Position numbers and translations under genes: made by a program. A DNA stretch of 64,000 nucleotides from NCBI GenBank assembly GCA_964569385.1, contig CAZMUM010000004.1:62001-126000 (forward strand). Reading direction: 5' to 3'. The stretch comes from JAADHX01 sp964569385. Its GTDB lineage: Bacteria > Actinomycetota > Acidimicrobiia > Acidimicrobiales > Poriferisodalaceae. The notes under the pieces were generated by a model. That model had not been told where the DNA came from. It did not search any database and saw nothing but the letters and a program-made list of their open reading frames with translations. Of this stretch, positions 54,722-62,518 are shown piece by piece. The number at the start of each line of letters is the position of its first letter. The stretch's first letter is position 1.

Positions 54722-55555
54722 TCAGCTCTGGACCTGGAACGTCACACCGATCGTGCCGAGTCCTGCGTGTGATCCGATAATGGCGCCGATGTCACCGACA
54801 ATAATTTCACCGTCATAATTCTCGCTGAGTCTGCTCACAAAGTCATCGACATCGTCGCAGGCGGCGTGCATCACCGAGAGCCGTTCGATGTTGCCGGCGT
54901 TAGACACAATGTTGAGAAGAGCGGTGAGGGCCCTAGCTCGTGTCCGTTGTTTGCCCCTCGGCTCGACGACACCCTCGCGTATTTCGATCATTGGTTTGAT
55001 CGACAAGAGGCTTCCGAACAATGACTGGGCGGCGCCGATTCGGCCGCCCTTCTTTAGGTTGTCGAGCGTGTCGAGTGCAGCGTGTACCTGGGTGCGCTTT
55101 CCCATGTCACGAGCTGCCGCTGCTATCTCAGCTGCGTTGCTGCCTTCGCGCGCGAGTTGAGCGGCCGCTAGAACAATTGTCCCTTGACCCATGCTGACTG
55201 TTTGGCTGTCGACGATTTCGACTGGAGCATCGGCCATGGACTTGGCCGCCGCGTCAGCGGCTTGAATGGTGGCCGACAGGCCACCGGACAGATTTATGCA
55301 CACAACCGCGTCGTAGTCCCCATCGAGAGCACCTCGAAAGGCTTGTTCGAAAGCGCCGGGTGACGGAGCTGCGGTTTCTGGCAGAACGGCCGACGCTTCG
55401 CAACGCTGCCAGAACTCGTCAGAGCTTAGGTCGACTCGATCGACGAACTCTTCGTCGCCAAATCGGACTGTCAACGAAACCACGGCGATGTCGTACTCGT
55501 CGACGAGCGATTGAGGGAGATCACAAGCGCTGTCGGTTACAATTTTGACGGTCAT
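54722..55555 (-). CDS. DegV-family fatty-acid-binding protein
   Basis: DegV/FakB proteins present fatty acids to a kinase. The 277-residue protein has the start VKIVTDSACDLP, TAAPSPGAFEQAF, and the DNLKKGGRIGAAQSLFGSLLSIKPMI motif (key: LKKGGRI...LLxIKP). ATG 55555 has AAGAGG 5 nt upstream; the frame to 55618 has none. It lies between the pseudokinase and murJ, an unusual insertion. Confidence 0.93.
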   Translation of the reverse strand: MTVKIVTDSACDLPQSLVDEYDIAVVSLTVRFGDEEFVDRVDLSSDEFWQRCEASAVLPETAAPSPGAFEQAFRGALDGDYDAVVCINLSGGLSATIQAADAAAKSMADAPVEIVDSQTVSMGQGTIVLAAAQLAREGSNAAEIAAAARDMGKRTQVHAALDTLDNLKKGGRIGAAQSLFGSLLSIKPMIEIREGVVEPRGKQRTRARALTALLNIVSNAGNIERLSVMHAACDDVDDFVSRLSENYDGEIIVGDIGAIIGSHAGLGTIGVTFQVQS

Positions 55556-55633
55556 TCTGGCCTCTTGTGCTGGTGTCTTCTGTGGGCTGCTGGTTCCATG
55601 TCGAATGGTCGGACGCACGCTACTTGGTAGGCG

Positions 55634-57310
55634 TCATTCGCGCATTTCTGCGTCTGGTTGACTGTCGTTGGGTTTACTTGCACCTGCCCTCAAAAGCCCG
55701 ACGATGGTTGTTGCGATTTCGACGCGTTGGAAATCCGCCAGGCCCAAATAGATGAACGCTGCGGGTAGGACCACTGCCGCGGCTCGCACAAGATCGGGCA
55801 GATCTCTCGAGAGGCGGGCAGCGACTAACATCACAAACGCGGCGGCCAGCGTTGGAAGTACCAGCTTTCGCCAGCGTCCTTGAGTGACGGTGTCTGTGCC
55901 AAGAACCCGGCTTAGACGATTTCGCAGTAAGGCAACTTCTACCCAGGCACCGACCGAGGCTCCAAGAGCGAGTCCTAGAGCACCGAGCCTGAGAGGCAGG
56001 TCGTCGGCGTTTCGTACGGCCGAACTCAGCGGCCACAACGGCGACAAGAGTTGCTCGACGCCGAGCACCGAGCCGCCGTACACGAACAACCTGTCCATCT
56101 GGAACATGAGTACGACCGCAACGATGGCCGATACGACGTACCGAACTCCGGCGACTCTCGCCGGAGTTGCTGAGTCGCCGACGGCGTAGAAGGTGTTCTG
56201 CATCATGCGCGATGTTCCGAGCGCGACCAGGCCCAGCGAGTAACCGGCGACCACCAACCCGATGAGCAGCACTTCGTTCGAGCCGATGTTCGAACCTGGG
56301 ACCAGGCTGAAAATCGCGCCGACGATGAACCGACCCGCGACCACGTAGGCGACGGTTGTGAACGCCATAAAGAACATGATCTGCTCGAGCGCGGCACTCA
56401 ACCGAAGGCGCAGGTCGTGCATGTTTGTACTTAGGCGAGACATCTCTGGAAGTTCGGCTGCGGCGACGCTCATTGCGAACAACGAGATGGGCAGCAGATG
56501 GAGCACCTGGGCCGCGCCAAGAGCGGCGAGAGCGCCAGTGGCGAGCAGAGTTGCCAGCCCAAGGTCGACGAAGGCCGAGACTTGAGCCGATCCGCGACCT
56601 AGCACGACTGGTCCAAATCGTCTGAGGGTGTCGCGAAACTCGGGGCTTCTGAAAGCAACGCCCCGACCGAGGTACGGATTCGCCCGCCGCAGCGCTGGAA
56701 TCTGAATCACGAACTGAAGTACGGCCCCCGCGGTAACAGCCCACGCAACTCGAATGGCCAAGTCTCGGCCAACCAGTCCTGTTCCGGCCGCGACAACGAC
56801 ACCGATCTGGGTGAGGTTCCAGACCACAGGAGCGGCGTACGGCAGCAGGAAGTTCCGGTGACTGTTAAGTACGCCGAGGCTCCACGCTGATAGGACGAGC
56901 ACACCTATGCCTGGAGTCATGATTCGCACGAGGTCGACGGTGAGATCACGACGGGCGTCAGTGAGGCCGAAGGCCAGGGCCTGAGTGAGCGGTTCGGCGG
57001 CCAACACGCCAGCGATGACGAGCGGCGTGGTGACCGCTATGAGGAACACGGCCATCGTGTTGGCCAGCCGGGCTGCACGGCGTTGATCCTCATCAACGAG
57101 GCCCGAATATACGGGAATGAACGACGCCGAGAGCACACCCTCGCCCAACAGGTTCTGCAAGAGGTTGGGTAGACGAAGCGCGGTTGCGTACGCATCGCCT
57201 GCGACACCGATATCGAGGCGGCCCCTTACTAAGACCTCTCGAACCAGCCCAGAAAGCCGTGACAATAGGATCCCTGCGGCGACGGTGCTGCTGCCTGAGC
57301 TCCGGGTCAC
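55634..57310 (-). CDS. murJ: Lipid II flippase MurJ
   Basis: MurJ moves lipid II to the outside. The 558-residue protein has about 14 membrane helices, the N-terminal SRLSGLVREVLVRGRLDIGVAGDAY, LRLPNLLQNLLGEGVLSASFIPVY stretch (key: LPNLLxxLLGEGxLSxxFIPV) and ELPEMSRL. GTG 57310 overlaps the upstream stop as GTGA; the frame is open to 57364. It lacks the C-terminal pseudokinase of mycobacterial MurJ. Confidence 0.95.
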   Translation of the reverse strand: MTRSSGSSTVAAGILLSRLSGLVREVLVRGRLDIGVAGDAYATALRLPNLLQNLLGEGVLSASFIPVYSGLVDEDQRRAARLANTMAVFLIAVTTPLVIAGVLAAEPLTQALAFGLTDARRDLTVDLVRIMTPGIGVLVLSAWSLGVLNSHRNFLLPYAAPVVWNLTQIGVVVAAGTGLVGRDLAIRVAWAVTAGAVLQFVIQIPALRRANPYLGRGVAFRSPEFRDTLRRFGPVVLGRGSAQVSAFVDLGLATLLATGALAALGAAQVLHLLPISLFAMSVAAAELPEMSRLSTNMHDLRLRLSAALEQIMFFMAFTTVAYVVAGRFIVGAIFSLVPGSNIGSNEVLLIGLVVAGYSLGLVALGTSRMMQNTFYAVGDSATPARVAGVRYVVSAIVAVVLMFQMDRLFVYGGSVLGVEQLLSPLWPLSSAVRNADDLPLRLGALGLALGASVGAWVEVALLRNRLSRVLGTDTVTQGRWRKLVLPTLAAAFVMLVAARLSRDLPDLVRAAAVVLPAAFIYLGLADFQRVEIATTIVGLLRAGASKPNDSQPDAEMRE

Positions 57311-59229
57311 GTCGGGACTGTCTTGCGGCGATACCTCGAGCGCAGCAGCTCGCGACTCCACCACACAATGAGCACCAAGGCCGCACCAATCGAGATCACA
57401 ATTCCGATTCCAGACGGGGCTGTCGACCGCATTGTGAGATCGACGGTTCCTAGTGACAGTTCGCCATCGGGCGAGAGCAACTCGATTCGTAGTGGGAACG
57501 ATCCCGAAGACAAAGCTTCGACGCGGATTTCGCGCGATGTCACTGAGTCGGGTTCCAACACCAAAGTAAGACTCTCGCCGTCGGCGAACTCTACGAACTT
57601 TGCTTTGTCGGTGATGAAGCGGGCTTCGACCCGAAACGTGTACGAAGCATTGTTTTGAAACGCGAAAGGGTAGGTGGCACTGCGAGACGTCAGATTTACC
57701 GAGCCAAGAGGAGGCGGTTTGATGGCTTGCACTTCGATATGAATCCGATCGACTACCCGCTGAGCGACGAGTTCGCGGTCCTCTCCGGTCACACCCAATC
57801 CCAGGCTCAGAAGTAGCTGTTCGGCTAGCTGATCGTGCAGCACATCGACGTCTTGTTGTCGGATCATCGAGCGGTATGCAGCAAGAACTCGTTCGGCTTC
57901 TCGGTATTGGGAGATGTCTCCGGCGAGTCGTTCGATGGCCACATCGGTGTTGAGATCGACGTTCAGCGGGCGTCCAGAAATCGTGACTAGCGGTGCGGTC
58001 GCGAACGCCTCTGAAACCGTGACCGACGTCAGAAGAGGGGCCGATCGCGACAATCCTTTGAGGAGCTCGGTAACGAAGTCTTCGTCAGCGCCTTGTCCGG
58101 TTTCGTACGCAAGAACGGTTGCTGTTGGGTTGTCGGCTGACAACGCCACGACCGCTAACTCGGCCAAGAGGTTATGGGCTCGGAGTACTGGATCCGACGG
58201 CGCCGCGTCGGTAAAACGAACCGGTGTTACCAGCAGATGAATCGGACCGGTTGCTGTCTCGGTTTCGATCGGTGCGTCGAAATCGCTCGTTTCGTCGACA
58301 ACAACTAGGTCTCTAACACCGCGATCGCGCCAGATGCCCGCTAAGTCGACATCGGGCCAACTGCTGGTGAGCAAGGCGGTGAGCGTTGGGGTTGTGTCGG
58401 CGAACGCGGCCAGCGTGGCAGTTCCGCGTTCGAATAGCTCTGTTGCATCCTCACTCAACCCTTCGACGGCAAGAGCGCGTTCATCGATCGGTACGTAGGG
58501 GGCGACGAGAAGTTCTGCTCGGCCGGCTTGAACCCTCTCTCGCAAGCTCTGAATCAGTGGATCGTTGGCGGAATCGTCGAGCAGCCGGCCGTTGACTTGG
58601 ACGGTGACTGGGACAGTCGGATTCGAAGTAATGCCCCGGATCCAGATGGCAGCCGCATCGTCGTTGTCGATGTTTCCTGAGGTTTCAGCTGCTGGCCTGA
58701 CGTCCATTGTGAGGCCGATGGCTACTCGTGATACCACCGGTGCCGGAGGAGCGATCACCAGGTGCGTGATCATCTCGGCTAGCCGATCGCCATTTCCGGT
58801 TCGTACCACCACTGACACTGGGTACACACCACTATCGCGTAGCTGTACGCCGTCTTCGCCAATGGGAATTCTCACCGTGAGGTCGCCAGACAAGGGGATG
58901 CTTAGATCGCTGACGGCGTCTTCGCTTAGCGTGAGAATCGTTCCGGCCGACTCGACATCTACAGCGTTGAGGAAGCTATCTCTATCGTCCAGCCGGGTGT
59001 GGATGGCTACCGATACAACATCGGTGTCATCGATCAGTCCAGGTAGCAACAACCGCAGGACGAACTCGTCCTCGACGAGTACTGTTCGTTCCAGAAGTCG
59101 GAGGCCACCTGAACCCGTTGGCTGTGCCGAGGCGCCAGAAGAAGACACCGCAAATAGGATTGTCAGGACGGGCGGAAGTAGCACCGCGATCACACCTCGG
59201 ACGCGGTGGCGCACCGACCCTCGACTCAC
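57307..59229 (-). CDS. DUF6049 (Rv3909-like) secreted membrane-anchored protein
   Basis: The 640-residue protein has a signal peptide (about 1-35), a large extracytoplasmic part (about 36-600) with a degenerate glycoside-hydrolase/deacetylase-like region around 255-450, an immunoglobulin-like end and a C-terminal membrane helix (about 610-628) with a basic tail (RSRYRRKTV). The family always stands next to murJ in actinobacteria; its role is unknown. Its start overlaps the GNAT gene by 4 nt. Confidence 0.85.
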   Translation of the reverse strand: MSRGSVRHRVRGVIAVLLPPVLTILFAVSSSGASAQPTGSGGLRLLERTVLVEDEFVLRLLLPGLIDDTDVVSVAIHTRLDDRDSFLNAVDVESAGTILTLSEDAVSDLSIPLSGDLTVRIPIGEDGVQLRDSGVYPVSVVVRTGNGDRLAEMITHLVIAPPAPVVSRVAIGLTMDVRPAAETSGNIDNDDAAAIWIRGITSNPTVPVTVQVNGRLLDDSANDPLIQSLRERVQAGRAELLVAPYVPIDERALAVEGLSEDATELFERGTATLAAFADTTPTLTALLTSSWPDVDLAGIWRDRGVRDLVVVDETSDFDAPIETETATGPIHLLVTPVRFTDAAPSDPVLRAHNLLAELAVVALSADNPTATVLAYETGQGADEDFVTELLKGLSRSAPLLTSVTVSEAFATAPLVTISGRPLNVDLNTDVAIERLAGDISQYREAERVLAAYRSMIRQQDVDVLHDQLAEQLLLSLGLGVTGEDRELVAQRVVDRIHIEVQAIKPPPLGSVNLTSRSATYPFAFQNNASYTFRVEARFITDKAKFVEFADGESLTLVLEPDSVTSREIRVEALSSGSFPLRIELLSPDGELSLGTVDLTMRSTAPSGIGIVISIGAALVLIVWWSRELLRSRYRRKTVPT

Positions 59230-59936
59230 GCGTTGTCCGCTAGATCGACTTCAAGGACAGCTAAGTCATGGGGCTCTGGTCGAAACCCAACCGCGAGATA
59301 TAGCTGGAGCGCACGTTCGTTTGCCATCTGGGTGTTGACTAAGGCATGGGTGGCGCCGCGGCGGCGCATCCAACGAAGGCCGTCCGTAACGAGGGCTCTT
59401 CCCATGCCGCGACCTTGGGCCGCTGGGCGTACCGCGAGGCGTTGTAGGTATCCGGCCGTGCCAGCCCTGCCACTGACCGCGTAGCCGACCACTTCGGCGT
59501 GGCCAACAACGCGAACACGAGCGGTCGGTGTCGCTTTGATTGCCTCCGTCAGGCCGACATCGTCGAGGCGCCAGAACGAATCGAATGCCTCGGCGTCGGT
59601 ATCGAGTACTCCCGTGCGATCGGTTCGGCGCGAGCGCCTCAGCCCGGCATCCTCAAGTCTTGGCAGTTGCTCGAGGTCGTGTCGGAGAAGATGAAGGCGC
59701 TCGCGTTCGCTATACCCCGCCTCCTTGAATGAACGTTCCTCGGCCGGTGTCAGCGCTGATGTGACAACACGTTCGACGCCGCGTTCGCGTAGGGCATCAG
59801 TTGTTAGACGGATTGCCGTAACTGACACCGGTTGTCGCCCCGGAATAGGAGCGACGTACGCGGTCGAGGGATCGCCGCGCCATGCGCGTACACGGAGGCG
59901 TTCATTGCCCCATCGCTGGATCTCTGTGCGTGCCAA
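59226..59936 (-). CDS. GNAT-family N-acetyltransferase
   Basis: GNAT enzymes acetylate amines with acetyl-CoA. The 236-residue protein has the motif A loop YLQRLAVRPAAQGRGMGRALVTDGLRW (QGRGMG for acetyl-CoA pyrophosphate) and the motif B end NERALQLYLAVGFRPEP. The N-terminal 110 residues are a second, weaker alpha/beta region, possibly a degenerate GNAT domain. TTG 59936 has GAGG 7 nt upstream and is the only early start. In mycobacteria this site holds a mutT gene instead. Confidence 0.88.
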   Translation of the reverse strand: MARTEIQRWGNERLRVRAWRGDPSTAYVAPIPGRQPVSVTAIRLTTDALRERGVERVVTSALTPAEERSFKEAGYSERERLHLLRHDLEQLPRLEDAGLRRSRRTDRTGVLDTDAEAFDSFWRLDDVGLTEAIKATPTARVRVVGHAEVVGYAVSGRAGTAGYLQRLAVRPAAQGRGMGRALVTDGLRWMRRRGATHALVNTQMANERALQLYLAVGFRPEPHDLAVLEVDLADNA

Positions 59937-60060
59937 CCGGGCGCCTCAAATGAGTCGACGTTGCGAGCTAGCGATCGTAGACGCCCCGCCAATAAATTGT
60001 GGGCGGAGCCGTCTACGGGTTGGATCGAAGGCCGATCGAGGAGTGGCGCGGACGAGGGGC

Positions 60061-60543
60061 TCAGTCGGCCAGGCGTTCAGCGACGGCCTCTAGCGCGCCG
60101 TCCTCGCTGACATCCATAGAGATCGAAAGTTCCGAGACCAGAATCTGGCGCGACTTTTCGAGCATCGATTTCTCGCCAGCGGATAGGCCTTTGGCTGCTT
60201 CTCTGAGGGCTAGGTTTCGCACCACCTCGGCCACCTGATAGATGTCGCCGGACTTGAGCTTCTCTTGGTGGTTCTTAAAGCGCCGGCTCCAGTTGGCCGG
60301 TTCGCGGATGTCCTTTTTAGCGAGCAACTCGAAAAGATCCTCGACGTCATCTTCGTCGATGGGTGGCCGCATTCCGACCTCGTCGACTTTGTCGACGGGT
60401 ACAGACAACTTCAGATCGCCGTGGGCGGTCTTGAGGTTGAGGTACTCGCGCGACTCGCCGAAGGCTTGTCGTGTTTCGCGGCTGAGGATCACCGCGGCAC
60501 CGTGGTGCGGGTAGATGACGTTGTCACCAACCTTGAAGTCCAT
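60061..60543 (-). CDS. carD: RNA polymerase-binding transcription factor CarD
   Basis: CarD stabilises open promoter complexes at rRNA and other promoters. The 160-residue protein matches the family: MDFKVGDNVIYPHHGAAVI (RNA polymerase-interacting Tudor-like domain), EPANWSRRFKNHQEKL and LSAGEKSMLEKSRQIL (DNA-binding helices). ATG 60543 agrees with the family start; TTG 60570 would add nine residues. Divergent from pcnA; the 162-nt gap 60544-60705 must hold both promoters, no box pair is clear. Confidence 0.95.
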   Translation of the reverse strand: MDFKVGDNVIYPHHGAAVILSRETRQAFGESREYLNLKTAHGDLKLSVPVDKVDEVGMRPPIDEDDVEDLFELLAKKDIREPANWSRRFKNHQEKLKSGDIYQVAEVVRNLALREAAKGLSAGEKSMLEKSRQILVSELSISMDVSEDGALEAVAERLAD

Positions 60544-60705
60544 GGAGATCCCGTCGTTGTGCTTGTCCAAAAGGGGGTGAGCGCGTGGCGCAGCGCGTCA
60601 AATGCGACGCGTGTGAATCAACTAGATTGCCAGACGTTGCCTATTACTACCAGTGGTTGTGCCGCTTTCCACACCACAGGCGGTGATGCACCTACTCTCA
60701 GCCCA

Positions 60706-62001
60706 ATGAGTTCTACGCCAACTGGGGTCGACAGAGCGGGAATTGAGCTGGTTGTGCAGCTCGCTTCGCCGGTAGCTGAGCCGCTTCGGGCCGAGGGATT
60801 TACTGCTTATGTGGTTGGCGGCTTTGTGCGCGATCTACTGGTTGGTCGCACCAACTCCGATGACGTCGACATGACTACCAGCGCTCGCCCTGGTGAGATA
60901 AAGAGGTTGATAGCACCGATAGCCGACGACGTTTGGCTTCAAGGTGAGCGGTTCGGGACCATCGGGTGCCGGATCGACGGAACCGATTTCGAGATCACCA
61001 CTCATCGGGCGGAGCGCTACGACGAGAGCTCCCGCAAGCCTGTGGTCGAGTTTGCGTCCGCCATTGAGACAGATTTGTCCAGGCGCGACTTCACCGTAAA
61101 CGCAATGGCTATCTCAGTTCCTAGCGGCGAACTTGTCGATCCCTTTGGTGGCGCCGACGATCTCGCTGGTCGTCTGCTTCGCACTCCGGCCGATCCGGCT
61201 GCATCGTTTAACGATGACCCACTCCGGATTCTGCGTGCAGCTCGATTCCAGGCCGGTTATGACCTGACGGCGGTCGAGGAGTTGGTAGAAGCCGCTGCGA
61301 ACTTGGTCGACCGCCTCGAGATTGTGTCGAAGGAACGCATTCGGGTCGAACTCGACAAATTGTTGACAACACAAGACCCCACTTGCGGGCTCGGCTTCAT
61401 AAGCGCGGTTGGCGCTTGGCCTTGGGTTCTTCCCCATATGCACGGGATCAACTCTGATTCGGTGCTGTCGTCGGTAGCACGGGCTGTGTGCCCCGATGCC
61501 GACAGCCAACGGCTGGCTCGCCGAGCTCTGTTGTTTCGGACCGCCAACTCGACCCAAGATGCAGCCAACGAGCTGAGAACTCTGCGCTACTCGAACGCCG
61601 AGAAACGTCGGACGATCGCCGTTATCAGCGCTCTTGACTTGGTCAGTGACAACGATGGGCTGCCGTTAGACACCGGACCAGCGACGTTAAGGCGAGTGCT
61701 TCAGCTGGTCAGCCTCGACTGGACGGCGGCACTTGTGGCCTTTCGTGCCGTCAATTCGGAGTTGGGCGAAGCTCTCGAATCCGAGTGGACCCGACTTTCG
61801 GTGTCCGAAGACCTCTCCCAACTAGGCCCAGGGCTCACCGCCGCTGAGGTAATGAGTGTCCTCGAAATTGACTCAGGCCCAATGGTTGGAGCCGCGAACG
61901 ACGAGCTGACGCGAATCAGGATCGAGGAAGGGCCACTCGCCAAGGACAAGTTACGTCGGCTTCTGTCGCAATGGTTTGAAAGCAGGACCCATGACGCCTG
62001 A
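60706..62001 (+). CDS. pcnA: CCA-adding tRNA nucleotidyltransferase family
   Basis: Class II nucleotidyltransferases add CCA to tRNA. The 431-residue protein has GGFVRDLLVG (about 34-43), the catalytic DDVDMTT (DxD, about 47-53), RRDFTVNAMA and DPLRILRAARF motifs. The C-terminal HD domain present in many actinobacterial homologues is degenerate: where LLHDIGKP is expected there is ALLFRTANS, with no His-Asp pair. ATG 60706 is the family start; the open frame upstream to 60265 is antisense to carD and is not coding. tRNA-Ile in this window lacks an encoded CCA, which this enzyme would supply. Confidence 0.93.
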   Translation: MSSTPTGVDRAGIELVVQLASPVAEPLRAEGFTAYVVGGFVRDLLVGRTNSDDVDMTTSARPGEIKRLIAPIADDVWLQGERFGTIGCRIDGTDFEITTHRAERYDESSRKPVVEFASAIETDLSRRDFTVNAMAISVPSGELVDPFGGADDLAGRLLRTPADPAASFNDDPLRILRAARFQAGYDLTAVEELVEAAANLVDRLEIVSKERIRVELDKLLTTQDPTCGLGFISAVGAWPWVLPHMHGINSDSVLSSVARAVCPDADSQRLARRALLFRTANSTQDAANELRTLRYSNAEKRRTIAVISALDLVSDNDGLPLDTGPATLRRVLQLVSLDWTAALVAFRAVNSELGEALESEWTRLSVSEDLSQLGPGLTAAEVMSVLEIDSGPMVGAANDELTRIRIEEGPLAKDKLRRLLSQWFESRTHDA

Positions 62002-62077
62002 TAAAAGACCGAAGCGTTGAGGTCCGTCGCTAGCGGGCCGGCTGAATCATTCTGAGCGACGCCGCTACGATGCGTTC

Positions 62078-62473
62078 ATGGCCTTTCACCCCGAAATCGC
62101 GGCGAAGGACGCTGCTGCGGGCGTAGGCACTGTCGACTATCGCCTACAACGACGCCGGACCTTGGCCGACCTCAAAGCCGGAAAAGTCGCTCCTTCTGAG
62201 GTGTGCGACGCGCACCCTGAGTTGCTTCGGGTCGCTCGGAACTGCGCCTCCCCGTCAGCGACCGCGTGCCCAGTGTGCGCCGTAGTCGGCTACCTGTCCA
62301 CGGTGCACTATGTGTTCGGCACCAGACTCCCAGCGTCAGGAAAGCTGGCCCTCAGCGAAGAAGAACTCGACCGGTACTTGCGTCTGCCCGGCGATTTTTC
62401 CGCCTACCAAGTTGAGGTCTGTTCCGAGTGTGGGTGGAATCACCTCATCAGAAGAATTCCGCTTAGGCCATAA
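62078..62473 (+). CDS. DUF5318 zinc-ribbon-like protein
   Basis: The 131-residue protein has CPVC and CSEC pairs (about residues 66-69 and 114-117) that could bind zinc, and the family end GWNHLIRR. DUF5318 proteins (Rv0049-like) stand directly before a penicillin-binding protein in actinobacteria; function unknown. ATG 62078. Confidence 0.88.
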   Translation: MAFHPEIAAKDAAAGVGTVDYRLQRRRTLADLKAGKVAPSEVCDAHPELLRVARNCASPSATACPVCAVVGYLSTVHYVFGTRLPASGKLALSEEELDRYLRLPGDFSAYQVEVCSECGWNHLIRRIPLRP

Positions 62474-62518
62474 CGCCTGACACCGAGAGCGAGCACATCG
62501 CTTCTACCCTGACAGACC

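Noticed and set aside
60265..60705. Upstream extension of pcnA
   Set aside because: It is antisense to carD; the nucleotidyltransferase start at 60706 matches the family.
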